64,000 bases of DNA from CAVQJU01 sp963729215 (GTDB taxonomy: Bacteria; Acidobacteriota; Vicinamibacteria; Vicinamibacterales; CAVVIG01), in NCBI GenBank assembly GCA_963729215.1, contig CAVSND010000031.1, forward strand, positions 372,001 through 436,000. Direction: 5' to 3'. The translations under genes were made by a program, and so were the position numbers. How positions within the stretch are numbered: the stretch's first letter is position 1; every line of letters begins with the position of its first letter. Below, piece by piece: positions 13,799 to 27,294 of this stretch. The notes beneath the pieces were generated by a model. That model saw only the letters and a list, made by a program, of their open reading frames with translations. It searched no databases and was not told the origin of the DNA.

Positions 13799-13902
13799 CA
13801 TCTGGTCATTTGGTCATCTAGTCATCTGGTCATCGTTGCCCAATTGAGCAATCGAGCAATGGAAAAAATGACCAGATGACGAAATGACCAGATGACTAGA
13901 TT
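13799..13902. repeat. Two-armed 8-nt tandem array between convergent genes
   Basis: The left arm is CATCTGGT, CATTTGGT, CATCTAGT, CATCTGGT. The centre has two GAGCAATC-like 8-mers. The right arm (about 13867-13902) is ATGACCAG, ATGACGAA, ATGACCAG, ATGACTAG. Arms are complementary, so a hairpin of about 32 bp can form on either transcript; a run of six A (TTTTTT on the minus strand) sits inside. It begins at the cupredoxin stop, and the M48 stop codon (13896-13898) lies inside the right arm. A role as bidirectional terminator is possible. Confidence 0.8.
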
Positions 13903-15029
13903 CGCGATCCCTTGAACGCCTGTGCGGAGGCGATCCGTTCCCGCACCGGCGGGTGGCTGTGAAAAAGCCACTGGACGATCGCGGATGGTTCTTCCTCGGC
14001 GAGGTTTTGCGCCGCCAGCCGGCGCATCGCCGAAATAAACGCCATGGGATTGCGAGTCAGCGCGAGGGCGAACTCGTCGGCCCTTCGCTCGTACGCGCGC
14101 GACATGGCGTGTGCCAGCGGCAGCATCACCAGCGAGACGGCGCCAGCCGCCAGCAGCAAGAGTGGCAGTCCGGCCACATCGGCCACGCCGCGCAGCAAGA
14201 AGACGCCGGCCAGCCCGCTCAGTGCGCGCGCGCCCAGGTAGCAACCCGCCACGATGAGCACGCTCTCGAACACGATGCCCTTCCAGATATCGCCGTGCAC
14301 GTGGTGCCCGAGCTCGTGTGCGAGAACGACCTCGATCTCCTCGTCGGAGTACTCGGCGAGCATGGTGTCGGAGACCAGAATCCGCCGCGTCGCTCCGAGG
14401 CCCGTCAGCGCGGCGTTGGCCTTTTTCGTCTTCTCGCTCAAGCCCCATTCGTAAGCGCCCAGCACGCGCGCACCCGCGCGTTCGGCAAGACTGAGCAGGC
14501 GCGTCCGCAGCGACTCGCGGTCGAGGGGTTTCACGGGCGTAAACAGCGGCAGCAGGAGAACCGGCGCGACGTTCGCAAGGATCACGATGATCAGTGAGAA
14601 GACGGCGCCGGCGGGCAGCCACCAGCGCTCCGGCGAGTAGCGAATGAGCGCGTACAGGACGGCCGAGCCGCCGCAGGCAAACAACAGCTCGATGCCGAAC
14701 GACTTCAGCCGGTCGACGAGCCACGAACCGGGACGCTGGTTGGAGAGTCCGTACCGGTGTTCGAGCAGGAAGTCGCCGTACCACGCCAGCGGAACGCCGG
14801 CGGCGGCCAGCAGGGTCACGAGCATGGCCGCGTAAAGAATGACAATCAGCGTCGCGTGCGCGGCGCCGGGGCCGCCCACTGATGGGGCCGCAAATTCGGC
14901 CGCGTTCCGGAGGGAAATGCTGGCGCCCGTGACGGACAAACCTGCGAGCAGCGTCAGCATCCAGGCCATCGAGGCGATGGACGTGCGCCTCTTCAGCCGG
15001 TGGTAGCGGCTGGCCTTATCTTCGTTCAT
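13896..15029 (-). CDS. M48-family membrane metallopeptidase (Ste24/HtpX-like)
   Basis: This is an integral-membrane zinc protease, 377 aa from the chosen ATG (MNEDKASRYHRLKRR). Several hydrophobic segments lie in the first 200 residues. The catalytic motif is HELGHHVHGD, with a later Glu-containing segment YERRADEFAL acting as the third zinc ligand region. The C-terminal SHPPVRERI motif is typical of the CAAX-protease-like Ste24 group. The start overlaps the preceding lipoprotein gene by 14 bases, so they are coupled. An alternative start 33 bases upstream exists. The stop codon falls in a repeat array. The substrate is unknown; membrane quality control is the usual role. Confidence 0.85.
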   Translation of the reverse strand: MNEDKASRYHRLKRRTSIASMAWMLTLLAGLSVTGASISLRNAAEFAAPSVGGPGAAHATLIVILYAAMLVTLLAAAGVPLAWYGDFLLEHRYGLSNQRPGSWLVDRLKSFGIELLFACGGSAVLYALIRYSPERWWLPAGAVFSLIIVILANVAPVLLLPLFTPVKPLDRESLRTRLLSLAERAGARVLGAYEWGLSEKTKKANAALTGLGATRRILVSDTMLAEYSDEEIEVVLAHELGHHVHGDIWKGIVFESVLIVAGCYLGARALSGLAGVFLLRGVADVAGLPLLLLAAGAVSLVMLPLAHAMSRAYERRADEFALALTRNPMAFISAMRRLAAQNLAEEEPSAIVQWLFHSHPPVRERIASAQAFKGSRI

Positions 15030-15903
15030 GCAGGTCGGGGGGCAGCCCGGGCGGGGGCTCATCCCACCCTGTGCCGCGTCGCGACTTATCGAGCTCGCTG
15101 CCGATGGTGATGCCGCCGTTGACGGTCGCCATTTCGACGCTCGGGCCGCCGCCGTTCAACCGGCCCTCGAAGCGGCGTTTGGCCTGCTCCTGAATCTCGA
15201 ACGGCAGGCCTGTCAGGTTGATTCCGCCGTTGACCCAGGTTGCCTTGACCGTGGCCTTCGCCGTCGCCGGCAGCGCCACGTGGATGCCTCCATTGACGGT
15301 TCGCAGCTCCACTGGCTGGGTTCCGGTTGAGGCGAACTGGACCCGGACACCGCCGTTCACGGAACGGGCCTCGATGCCGCCGGCGATCTGCGTGGCCATG
15401 ATGCCGCCGTTGGTGGTCCGGGCGATGACACGCCCCTCCATGCCGTTGATGGAGACCCCGCCGTTCGTGGTCGTCGCACGGATGGTGGCGCCCCTGGGCA
15501 TCTTCACCTTGTACCGTACTTCGTAACTGGCGCCGATCAGGAAGCCGTTGAGACGCCTCGTCTCGACGGAGACGAAGTCGGCCGTGGCATGCTCTTCGAT
15601 GGGAATCCGCGGCAGGAGGTCCTTTGCGAGCTGCTCGGTCGCGCCCGAGGCGATCTTCGTCGCCTGCACTTCGACGGTCGCGCCTTCCCCGCCCTCGACC
15701 TCGATTCGACCGTTGGCGTTAACAATGGTGACCTCCCCGGCCTTGCTCAGAGGGTAGGTATGGGTCCATGTCTCCGTCGCCTTGATCCCGAGGGGGCCAA
15801 CCGGAAGGCCGCAGCCCGACAGGACCACCGCGGCCAGGGCCATTCCCGCCGGCCCTATTACGAGTGACTGCCCGCACCAACGCCGCAGGCCCTGAATCAA
15901 CAT
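15016..15903 (-). CDS. DUF4097-type beta-solenoid lipoprotein
   Basis: The 295-aa product has a lipobox (VVLSGCGLP) after a hydrophobic signal, so it should be lipid-anchored. The rest is a DUF4097-like right-handed beta structure with many NGG turns (TTNGGVSING, ARTTNGGIMAT, VNGGV, VNGGI) spaced about 20 residues apart. The start is fixed by GGAGG seven bases upstream. The function of DUF4097 proteins is not known; they are common near membrane stress and regulator genes in Acidobacteriota. The gene overlaps the M48 protease gene, which suggests they work in the same envelope process. Confidence 0.75.
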   Translation of the reverse strand: MLIQGLRRWCGQSLVIGPAGMALAAVVLSGCGLPVGPLGIKATETWTHTYPLSKAGEVTIVNANGRIEVEGGEGATVEVQATKIASGATEQLAKDLLPRIPIEEHATADFVSVETRRLNGFLIGASYEVRYKVKMPRGATIRATTTNGGVSINGMEGRVIARTTNGGIMATQIAGGIEARSVNGGVRVQFASTGTQPVELRTVNGGIHVALPATAKATVKATWVNGGINLTGLPFEIQEQAKRRFEGRLNGGGPSVEMATVNGGITIGSELDKSRRGTGWDEPPPGLPPDLHERR

Positions 15904-15941
15904 GGCGCGCCTCCGGTCGTACATACGGGGGGCGGGCTCCC

Positions 15942-19823
<3,882 letters not shown>

Positions 19824-20041
19824 GGTGGACACCACGGCATCGACACGGATGCCTCAATGTGCGGGAAGCTGGCTGGGTGACAGGCTGACAACGGACCGAT
19901 TCTGCGGCTATTTCGCCTTCCGGGAGTCGGAAAGCGGCCCCGAGCCGCGAAGCGGTCGCCAGTGTAGCAAGGCCTACCTATGGGGGCAAGGGCAAACTGC
20001 AGCCCTATTCATTGTGGTTACTTGCCCCAACAAGTGCCGAG

Positions 20042-21670
20042 CTAGTGCGCGGCTTTCGAGGGCGCCCGCGACAGGTCGGACAGCCTCTGGGCCTCGCCAA
20101 ACATCGTGAGCGCGACGCGCGCTTGCGGATCGACCTCGATCAGATGCCGCCGCGCCTCCGCCACGCCGAACAGCGCGCGATCGATTTCGAACCGGATCAT
20201 GGCGCGGATGAACTCCAGATCCTTCTTGAACGCCTCGTCGTCCACCCGAACGTGGTCGGTCTTCAGCTGTTCGCGGAAGTCCGCCACCATCGCATCGTCG
20301 ACGACGAAATTGGGCTTGACCGTCGAGCTGCCGGTGGCCGTCTGCGCGACACGCGCGTCGCCATCCGCGGTGAATTTCGCCGCGTAGTTGGCAAACGCAC
20401 CGCGCTGGCTCAGGCTGCGACCGAACCGCGTCGGGTCGAATCCTTCGAGCGGACCGGCCACACGCTTGTCTGGTTCGATGCCGCCGCCGCTGTAGACGGG
20501 ACGTCCGGCGTCCGTGCGCTTCAGGTCGCTGGGATTGTGCGGCTTGTTGGCATCCTGGTCGCGCATCGTGTAGGTCAGGTACTCGTCGAAGCTCGCGTCC
20601 CACGGCCGCTGAATCAGCCGTCCGCTCGGCGTGTAGTAGTGCGCGGTGGTGAGCGCCAGGCCCGCGCCGCCGCTGATACGGTAAATGGACTGCACGAGCG
20701 CCTTGCCGAACGTCGTTTCGCCGACGACGTACGCGCGGTCGTGATCCTGCAGCGCGCCCGTGACAATCTCCGACGCGCTGGCGCTGCTGCGGTTGGCCAT
20801 GACGACGATGGGGATGTCGGTGAACTGGCCGTCCTCGGTCGCGCGATAATCCTGATCCGAGTTCGACACGCGGCCGTGCGTGGAAACGATGGCCTTGCCG
20901 CGCGGGATGAACTCGTTGACGACCTTGATCGCCTGGTCGAGCGGGCCGCCGGGATTGTTGCGGATGTCGAGCAGCAGCCGGCGCATGCCCTTCGACGAGA
21001 GCGACTGAAGCGCGCGTTTCAAATCGCGATCGGTGTTCTCGCCGAAATCCCGCAGCTGAACGTATCCCGTCGTCGAATCGATCATGAACGCGGCGGGAAC
21101 CGTGGGAATCGTGATTTCGTCGCGCACCAGCTCGACATTGATCGTCTGCGCGTAACCGCGGCGCCGGAGAGCAATCTGCACCGGCGTGCCGCGCGCGCCG
21201 CGCAGCTTCTTCATCGCCTGGTCGGTGTTCCAGCCCTTGGTGTTTTCGCCGGCGATGTTCGCGATGACGTCGCCCTGCCGCACGCCCTGCTTGTGAGCGG
21301 GCGATCCCTCGAAGACAAACTGCGCGATGATGTCGCCGTCCACGGCGCTGATCTGAATCCCGATGCCGTAGTAGTGCCCTTCCTGCCGCTCCCGCATCTG
21401 CGCGTACTCGCGCGGGTCGAAGAAACTCGAATGCGGGTCGAGGGTCGAGAGCATCCCGCGCACGGCGCCGTACACCAGACGATCGGAATCGACTTTGTCG
21501 ACGTAACTGGATTCGATCGCGCTCAGCGCGGCGGTGAACGCCTTGTAGTGTTCGGGCACCCTGTCGTCGGTCGCGAGAAGGCTCTTGCCGAGCAGGCCGC
21601 CGACGAGCGCGGACACGGCAATGACGGACACGACGATGGAGAGTGAACGATAACGTCGCATGTCAGGCAT
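20042..21670 (-). CDS. S41-family C-terminal processing peptidase (CtpA/Prc-like)
   Basis: This periplasmic serine protease trims or degrades proteins from their C-terminal tails. The 542-aa product has an N-terminal signal anchor (about 8-28), a conserved SFFDPREYAQM segment, a PDZ domain (about 85-165) and the S41 catalytic core. There SSASASEIV carries the nucleophilic Ser and TTFGKALVQ the general-base Lys. The roughly 200-residue tail after the core is variable. The ATG at MPDMRRY has AAGGAAG twelve bases upstream; nearby in-frame starts are possible. The 218-bp gap to smc holds only an imperfect inverted repeat (19981-20029) and no gene that I can see. Confidence 0.88.
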   Translation of the reverse strand: MPDMRRYRSLSIVVSVIAVSALVGGLLGKSLLATDDRVPEHYKAFTAALSAIESSYVDKVDSDRLVYGAVRGMLSTLDPHSSFFDPREYAQMRERQEGHYYGIGIQISAVDGDIIAQFVFEGSPAHKQGVRQGDVIANIAGENTKGWNTDQAMKKLRGARGTPVQIALRRRGYAQTINVELVRDEITIPTVPAAFMIDSTTGYVQLRDFGENTDRDLKRALQSLSSKGMRRLLLDIRNNPGGPLDQAIKVVNEFIPRGKAIVSTHGRVSNSDQDYRATEDGQFTDIPIVVMANRSSASASEIVTGALQDHDRAYVVGETTFGKALVQSIYRISGGAGLALTTAHYYTPSGRLIQRPWDASFDEYLTYTMRDQDANKPHNPSDLKRTDAGRPVYSGGGIEPDKRVAGPLEGFDPTRFGRSLSQRGAFANYAAKFTADGDARVAQTATGSSTVKPNFVVDDAMVADFREQLKTDHVRVDDEAFKKDLEFIRAMIRFEIDRALFGVAEARRHLIEVDPQARVALTMFGEAQRLSDLSRAPSKAAH

Positions 21671-21783
21671 GCTAGCAGATAACTTCCTTGCAGGCAACGA
21701 CTTCCGGGTACACCCTCACCCGGAACTTCTTGACCCCTTTGTGTCCCGGTTTCTATAATGCGAGGGAAGCAGGAGTACACACC

Positions 21784-22059
21784 ATGTTAGGTTCCCTCGG
21801 CATGCCAGAGCTGATCGTGATCTTCGTGATCGCTCTGATTATCTTCGGTCCGCGCAAGCTGCCCGAGCTGGGCCGCTCCCTTGGCAAGAGCCTGGCCGAA
21901 TTCAAGCGCGCTTCGAATGAGCTGAAAAGCACGCTCGAGGAGGAAATCCGCATGGAAGAACAGCGGGGCCACCTCGAGGCCTCACGTGCGGCCGCCCCGG
22001 CGCCCGAAACACACGAGGCTGAGCCCGTCGCCGCCCCGAAGGCCGACAAGACCGCATAA
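21784..22059 (+). CDS. tatA: Sec-independent translocase subunit TatA/TatB
   Basis: This subunit forms the protein-conducting assembly of the twin-arginine translocase in the inner membrane. The 91-aa product has one transmembrane helix (IVIFVIALIIFG), the FGPRKLPELGRSLG hinge with Gly-Pro-Arg-Lys-Leu-Pro, an amphipathic helix, and an Ala/Pro/Glu-rich tail. AGGAG lies eight bases before the ATG. Only one TatA/B-like gene is seen next to tatC, so it may serve both roles, as in minimal TatAC systems. The cupredoxin gene upstream encodes a likely substrate. Confidence 0.92.
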   Translation: MLGSLGMPELIVIFVIALIIFGPRKLPELGRSLGKSLAEFKRASNELKSTLEEEIRMEEQRGHLEASRAAAPAPETHEAEPVAAPKADKTA

Positions 22060-22068
22060 ACCCAGGAC

Positions 22069-22866
22069 GTGGCCTTAGTTCAGTTTCCGAGTCCCCAGCC
22101 CGGGGCCCTCCAGCCTGATCTTGAAGACGATCAGGACGCTGGAGGAAAGATGTCGTTTCTGGAGCATCTCGACGAGCTCCGGAAACGCATCGTGCAGTGC
22201 CTTCTCGGTGTCGTCGCCGGCGTCGGCCTCGGCTTCGCCTTCATCAACCCCATCGTCAACTTCATCCTGACGCCGACAAACCGGGTGCTGCCGCAAGGCA
22301 GCCGGATGATCTACACGCAGCCGGGCGAAGCGTTCGGCCTCTACGTACAGATCGGGTTGATCGTCGGGATCGTACTGGCCTCGCCGTGGATCATGTATCA
22401 GGTGTGGCTGTTCATCGCGCCGGGCCTGTACGCCAACGAGAAAAAATTTGCGGTTCCCTTCGTACTGATGTCCACGACCGGATTCGTGGGCGGCGCCGCG
22501 TTCAACCACTACATCATCTTCCCGTTCATGATGACGTTCTTCGCGAGCTTCAACACGGCCGATCTCATCTTTATGCCGAGGCTCGAGGACGTCTTCGATC
22601 TGTACTCGAAGATGCTGATAGGGATGGGCCTCGTGTTTCAGATGCCGACGGTCGTTTTCTTCCTCGCGAAGATGAGGATGGTGACCGCACGCTTCCTGCT
22701 CCGCAATACGAAGTACGCCGTGCTCGCGATCTTCGTGATCGCCGCCGTGATCACACCCAGCGGCGACATGGTCACGCAGACGATCTTCGCGGCCCCAATG
22801 CTCGGGCTCTACGCGCTCAGTATCCTAATTGCATGGATCGTCACGCCTAAGAGTGAAATCAGCTAG
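22069..22866 (+). CDS. tatC: Sec-independent translocase subunit TatC
   Basis: TatC recognises twin-arginine signal peptides. The 265-aa product has six predicted transmembrane segments and the conserved MSFLEHLDELRKRI start of the core. Upstream of that, a GTG start adds an acidic 27-residue extension ending DDQDAGGK; this type of extension is familiar in Acidobacteriota TatC, so I kept it, although the internal ATG at 22150, preceded by GGAGG, is a real alternative. Core motifs FINPIVNFIL, ASPWIMYQVWLF and FVIAAVITPSGD are present. It lies nine bases after tatA, in the same operon. Confidence 0.93.
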   Translation: MALVQFPSPQPGALQPDLEDDQDAGGKMSFLEHLDELRKRIVQCLLGVVAGVGLGFAFINPIVNFILTPTNRVLPQGSRMIYTQPGEAFGLYVQIGLIVGIVLASPWIMYQVWLFIAPGLYANEKKFAVPFVLMSTTGFVGGAAFNHYIIFPFMMTFFASFNTADLIFMPRLEDVFDLYSKMLIGMGLVFQMPTVVFFLAKMRMVTARFLLRNTKYAVLAIFVIAAVITPSGDMVTQTIFAAPMLGLYALSILIAWIVTPKSEIS

Positions 22867-22918
22867 CAATTTCAACGCATTCGGCCTATCCTGATCCGGA
22901 GAGGCTTTGCGGCACCTT

Positions 22919-24644
22919 ATGACGACTACTCTTCGTTTATTGAGTCTGGCTGTCGGGGCTTGCTTGTTGTCTGCGGTTGCAGCTGATGCGCAGACAAGCC
23001 AACCAAGCTCATCTGCTCAAGCAAGCTCATCCACTTCTTCCGCGAGAAGACACTCGCCCGGCAACGACCACGTTCTACGGCGACACGGGATTGTGGTTTG
23101 TTCCCACAGCCGAAGTCCTGAAGAAGGGCCAGTGGTCGGCCAGCGTCTATCGCCGGGGCACCAACTACATTCAGGGCTACACCAACGTCGGCGATTTCTC
23201 CGGCACCTTCGGATACGGGATCAAGGGCAAGGCGGAAATCTTCGGGTCGATCATCTTCGACACCCGGATCGATCGCGACGTCCGTCCGGTCTTCGTCGCC
23301 GATCCGACATTCGGCGGCTTCGTCGATCGCTATCCGAAGAACCGCGTGTACTGGTCTGGCAACAACTTCGGCGACATCTACCTGGGCGCCAAGTACAACT
23401 TCATGTCGCAAGCCGATCAGAAACCGGCAGCCGTCGCCGCGCGATTCATGGTGAAGCTGCCGACGGCCAGCGCCGACAACGGCATCGGCACGGGCAAGGC
23501 GGACTTCCTGGTGGATTTCATCGCCAGCAAGGAACTGAAGAAGGCGGAAGTCTCCGGCTACGTCGGCTACGGGTTCCTCGGCAGCACCGATAACTTCGAC
23601 CTGCCGGGCGCCGCGTTTCGATGGGGCGTGGGCGCCGGGTTTCCATCGCGGGGCGCATTTCGCATCACGACGGAACTGGACGGCATCGCCAATTCCAGCA
23701 GCACCGCCAGCTACACGCCCAGCACGTTTCCCGTCGGCGACGGCACGTTTCCTCCACTCACCGTCAACACCCAGAATCTGGCGCGCCTGACGTTGGGCGC
23801 GACCTATCAGGCACCCAAGGGGTTCTTCATCGGCGTCGGCGGAAGCTGGAATTTCTCGACCCTGGAACGACTCGCCGCCCGCTCCGAGAACGGCGAGGTT
23901 CCCGGGGGCGATTACTGGGACTGGCAGGTGCGGATCGGCTATCACCCTGGCGTGCGTAAGTACGTGCCGCCACCGCCGCCGCCTGCACCGACGCCGGCGC
24001 CCGCGCCAGCACCGGCGCCAGTGCACAACCTGTCGGTCCGTGCGCAGGCCGATCCCGCGTCGATCGAAGTCGGGCGGACATCAACTGTCACAGCGACACC
24101 GACGAGCTCGATCAATTGCGCCGTGACCTACCGCTGGACTGCGCCAACGGGCACGTTCGCGAACCCGACCGCGCGCCAGACCGTGTTTACGGCGCCGAAC
24201 CAGGAAGGCACGGTACCGGTCACGGTAACGGTGACCTGCCCGTCGGACAGCAAGACGGCGTCCGATACGGTCAATATCCAGGTCACGAGGCCCGCGCCCG
24301 TCGCTCAGCTCACCTTCGAAGACGTCTACTTCGACTTCGACCGCTCGACGCTGCGGCCCGAAGCGCTGCGGTTGCTGGACGACGCGGTGACCAAGCTCCA
24401 GGCGAACCCGGGACGCAACATCGTCATCGAGGGCCACACCTGCAGCATCGGCACGGCCGAGTACAACCTGGCGCTCGGCGAACGGCGCGCGGCCAGCGTT
24501 CGCGACTACCTCATCTCGCGTGGCGTGCCTGCGGCCCGGCTGCAGACGCGGAGCTACGGCGAGGAGAGTCCCAAGTACGACAACTCACGCGAAGAGACGC
24601 GCCGGCTGAACCGCCGGGCTGCCCTGACCGTGAGCGTGCAGTAG
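22919..24644 (+). CDS. OmpA-family outer-membrane protein, frame broken after the signal peptide
   Basis: The protein ties the outer membrane to peptidoglycan. A signal peptide (TLRLLSLAVGACLLSAVAADAQ) is encoded from 22919, but the mature protein continues one base later in another frame; removing one base near 23045 joins SSA directly to EDTRPATTTFYGD. After that come an N-terminal beta-barrel (about 50-330), a Pro/Ala linker, an Ig-like domain with DPASIEVGRTSTVTA, and an OmpA domain with YFDFDRSTLRPEA and NRRAALTV. Without the repair there is no export signal, so I read this as one gene with a +1 indel, probably a sequencing error. A strong terminator follows. Peptidoglycan binding by the OmpA domain is family knowledge. 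Confidence 0.8.
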
Positions 24645-24672
24645 CGTCGGCAGACGCTCTTCGGCTCTCATC

Positions 24673-24712
24673 AACGGCCGGCTTGTGCACGAGCACAGGC
24701 CGGCCGTTTGTA
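24673..24712 (+). terminator. Intrinsic terminator after the OmpA-family gene
   Basis: A 16-bp stem (AACGGCCGGCTTGTGC paired with GCACAGGCCGGCCGTT, one G-U pair) has a four-base loop ACGA and is followed by TTGTATTTT. It lies 29 bases after the stop codon. Confidence 0.85.
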
Positions 24713-24771
24713 TTTTGAGTCCGGCTGTTGTTTTGACTTCGCGGGCCGGGCTCCGGGGTAAGGTTTAGACC

Positions 24772-25783
24772 GTGCCCATCAGAAAGTCCTCCGCCGCCTC
24801 CATCGACGCGCTGGCCGCGGACCTCACCTCGGAGAGCCCGGTCACGCGCGAGGCGGCAATCGCGCGCCTGACGGTCATCGGCCCCCGCGCGGTCGACAGC
24901 CTCGTGGCCATCGTGAGCACCCCGGAGAAGGGCCCCACGGCGCGTGCCGCCGCGCTCCGGGCACTCGAGGCCCTCGGCGATGCGCGGGCCCTCGAAGCCG
25001 CCCTGTTCGCCTCCCGGGACGGCGATCCAGGCGTCGCGGCAGGAGCGATCGCCGTGGCGCGCGTGTTCCTCAAGGGGCGTCATGGAGCAGCCGGTACTCG
25101 ATCGACTGACCTCCCTGGCACTCGACCACGGCAGGCCTGAATCGGTCCGACTTGCGGCCGTCATGGCGGTCTCGGACCTCGAGCCCTCGACCGTCAAACC
25201 GTTGTGGGAGGCCCTCGGGAAAGACCCAAACCCGGCTATTCGGAAGAGCGTCAACGCCAGCGGGCCAGATAAGGGCGTGGAGGGGTCGACATCGGGGTCG
25301 ACGTCCGACCAATTGAACGCGGCAGCCCAGCATGAGCTACCTGAGGATCCGGAGGCACTCCGTCAACTGCTGGCGTCCGCAGGACCGGACGCCACCCTCA
25401 CGACACTTCATCGGATCCTCGAGCGGATTCGCGAGCGGGAACCAGCGGCGCCGCCGGCCGTGCGGGGCGATTGGATGCGCGCCCGAGGGGCGGCGCACGT
25501 CGCGCTCGCCAGGCGCTCGAGCCGACTGGGCCTCTACGACTTGCGAGAGGCGCTCGAAGGCGCGAAGGGACCGTTGGCCGTGGAATTCCTGGCGGCGTTG
25601 TCGATCGTCGGTGACGCCTCGTGCCTGGAAGCGATTGCGGCCGCGCACGGGCACGCCACCGATGAGTGGTGGCGCGAGCATCTGATCGACGCGTTCAAGG
25701 CTATCGTGGCCCGCGAAGGCCTCACGCGACGCCACGCCGTGATGAGGAAGATCGAAAAGCGATGGGGCAGGCTTCCCGCCTGA
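24772..25783 (+). CDS. HEAT-repeat protein, apparent frameshift
   Basis: Helical-repeat scaffold of unknown partner. From a GTG start (MPIRKSSAASIDALAADL) the first 100 residues are HEAT/PBS-lyase-like repeats (SPVTREAAIARLTVIGPRAVDSLVAIV). The repeat pattern then continues in the next frame from MEQPVLDRLTSLALDHGRPESVRLAAVMAVSDLE to the stop at 25783. Dropping one base at about 25078 (AAGGGGCGT) fuses the two smoothly. Alternatively the second part may start at the ATG at 25082 as a separate, overlapping gene preceded by AAGGGG. The C-terminal 150 residues look helical but match no family I can name. Confidence 0.65.
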
Positions 25784-25821
25784 ACACCCGGCGCGCCTGA
25801 CCCTGCTCCGCCCGCCGGCCG

Positions 25822-27294
25822 CTAGTAAGACTTTGCGAAACGCACGACGAATTGTGCCGGCAAGTCACATCGGACGCACGAGCCCTCGGCGGCTGGTGCG
25901 TTCATCGGGATGTTCCGGATCGTGGCCTGGGTGTCGGTCTTGATGTGCGCCTCGCAGGCGGGCGTTCCGCACCACGGGGCGAGCACGAAGCCAGGCCGGC
26001 CATCCATTGCCTGCTTGAATGCGTCGTAATTGCCGGCTTCCTGCGTGTGCTCCTCGCGGAACGCGAGGGCGCGCGCGAAGAGCGTCTGCTGCACGTCGTT
26101 CAGCAGTTCGAGAATCCGCGGAGCGAGGCCGTCCATGGGGACGCCAATCTTTTCGCGCGTGTCGCGGCGGGCCAGCAGCACCTGCGACTTCTCGATGTCC
26201 TTCGGCCCGATCTCGAGGCGGAGCGGTACCCCGCGCATCTCCCATTCCGAGAACTTCCAGCCGGGCCGTTCGTCGCGCTCGTCCATCATGACGCGGATGC
26301 CCGCGTCAACGAGCTGCTGGCGGATGGCTTGCGCCGTCGGCAGGACGGTTTCACGCCAGTTGTCGCGGCCGATGGGCACGATGACGACCTGATACGGCGC
26401 GATTTTCGGGGGCAGCACGAGGCCGCTGTCGTCGCCGTGGACCATGATGATGCCGCCCACCAGGCGGGTGGTCACGCCCCACGAGGTCCCCCACACGTGC
26501 TGGACGCTCTTGTCGCGAGCCTGAAACGTGATGTCGAACGCCTTCGCGAAGTTCTGGCCCAGGTTGTGCGACGTGCCGGCCTGGAGGGCGCGGCCGTCAC
26601 CCATCAGCGCTTCGATGGAGTACGTGCGAAGCGCTCCGGCGAACTTCTCGCTTTCGGACTTCCGTCCCTTCGCGACGGGTATCGCGAGCACCGACTCGCA
26701 GACCTCGACGTAGAGATCGAGGATCTTGAGCGTTTCCTCCTCGGCCTCCTCTGCCGTCTCGTGCGCGGTGTGTCCCTCCTGCCAGAGGAATTCCGTCGTA
26801 CGAATGAACGGGAAGGTCTTCTTCTCCCACCGAACGACGTTGGCCCACTGGTTGATCAGGATGGGCAGGTCGCGCCACGACTGCACCCATTTCGCGTACA
26901 TCGTCCCGATAATCGCCTCGGACGTCGGACGCACGACGAGCTTCTCCTCGAGCTCCTCGCCGCCGGCGTGCGTCACGTAGGCCACCTGCGGCGCGAAACC
27001 CTCGACGTGCTCGGCTTCCTTGGTCAGCAGGCTGTTTGGAATGAACAGCGGGAAGTACGCGTTGACGTGTCCGGTGGCCTTGATGCGCGAATCGAGCGCC
27101 TGCTGCAGCAGCTCCCAGATCGCGTATCCGTACGGACGGATCACCATGCAGCCCTTCACGGGCGAGTAATCCGCCAGTTCGGCCTTGCGCACGACGTCCA
27201 GATACCAGCGCGAGAAATCCTGCGACCGCGGCGTAATCTCGGTGACGAACGAATCGGGCTTCCCGGTTTTCTCAGTCTTGTCGTTTTTCGCCAT
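25822..27294 (-). CDS. proS: Prolyl-tRNA synthetase, archaeal/eukaryote-like type with zinc tail
   Basis: ProRS charges tRNA-Pro. The 490-aa product is the short ProS type without the bacterial editing insertion: it starts with the class II catalytic core (RPTSEAIIGTMYAKWVQ as motif 2 region, TTEFLWQEGHTAH, and VHGDDSGLVLPP as motif 3 region). An anticodon-binding domain follows, then a C-terminal zinc-binding domain with Cys pairs (WCGTPACEAH and CVRCDLP) and the typical terminal Tyr. This type occurs in Archaea, eukaryotes and a scattered set of bacteria. The start overlaps the nadB stop by 23 bases, so the two are in one transcription unit. Confidence 0.95.
   Translation of the reverse strand: MAKNDKTEKTGKPDSFVTEITPRSQDFSRWYLDVVRKAELADYSPVKGCMVIRPYGYAIWELLQQALDSRIKATGHVNAYFPLFIPNSLLTKEAEHVEGFAPQVAYVTHAGGEELEEKLVVRPTSEAIIGTMYAKWVQSWRDLPILINQWANVVRWEKKTFPFIRTTEFLWQEGHTAHETAEEAEEETLKILDLYVEVCESVLAIPVAKGRKSESEKFAGALRTYSIEALMGDGRALQAGTSHNLGQNFAKAFDITFQARDKSVQHVWGTSWGVTTRLVGGIIMVHGDDSGLVLPPKIAPYQVVIVPIGRDNWRETVLPTAQAIRQQLVDAGIRVMMDERDERPGWKFSEWEMRGVPLRLEIGPKDIEKSQVLLARRDTREKIGVPMDGLAPRILELLNDVQQTLFARALAFREEHTQEAGNYDAFKQAMDGRPGFVLAPWCGTPACEAHIKTDTQATIRNIPMNAPAAEGSCVRCDLPAQFVVRFAKSY

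Noticed and set aside
19824..20041. Possible small gene in the smc upstream gap
   Set aside because: No open frame with a start, ribosome-binding site and protein-like composition; only an imperfect inverted repeat (19981-20029).
22919..24644. Programmed frameshifting as the cause of the frame breaks
   Set aside because: Breaks occur in unrelated genes, at different sites without slippery heptamers or common signals, and are nearly all one extra base; sequencing indels explain them better.
24673..24708. Perfect-looking inverted repeat as an insertion-sequence end
   Set aside because: It is a single hairpin with a 4-nt loop and a T-rich tail right after a stop codon; no transposase is nearby.
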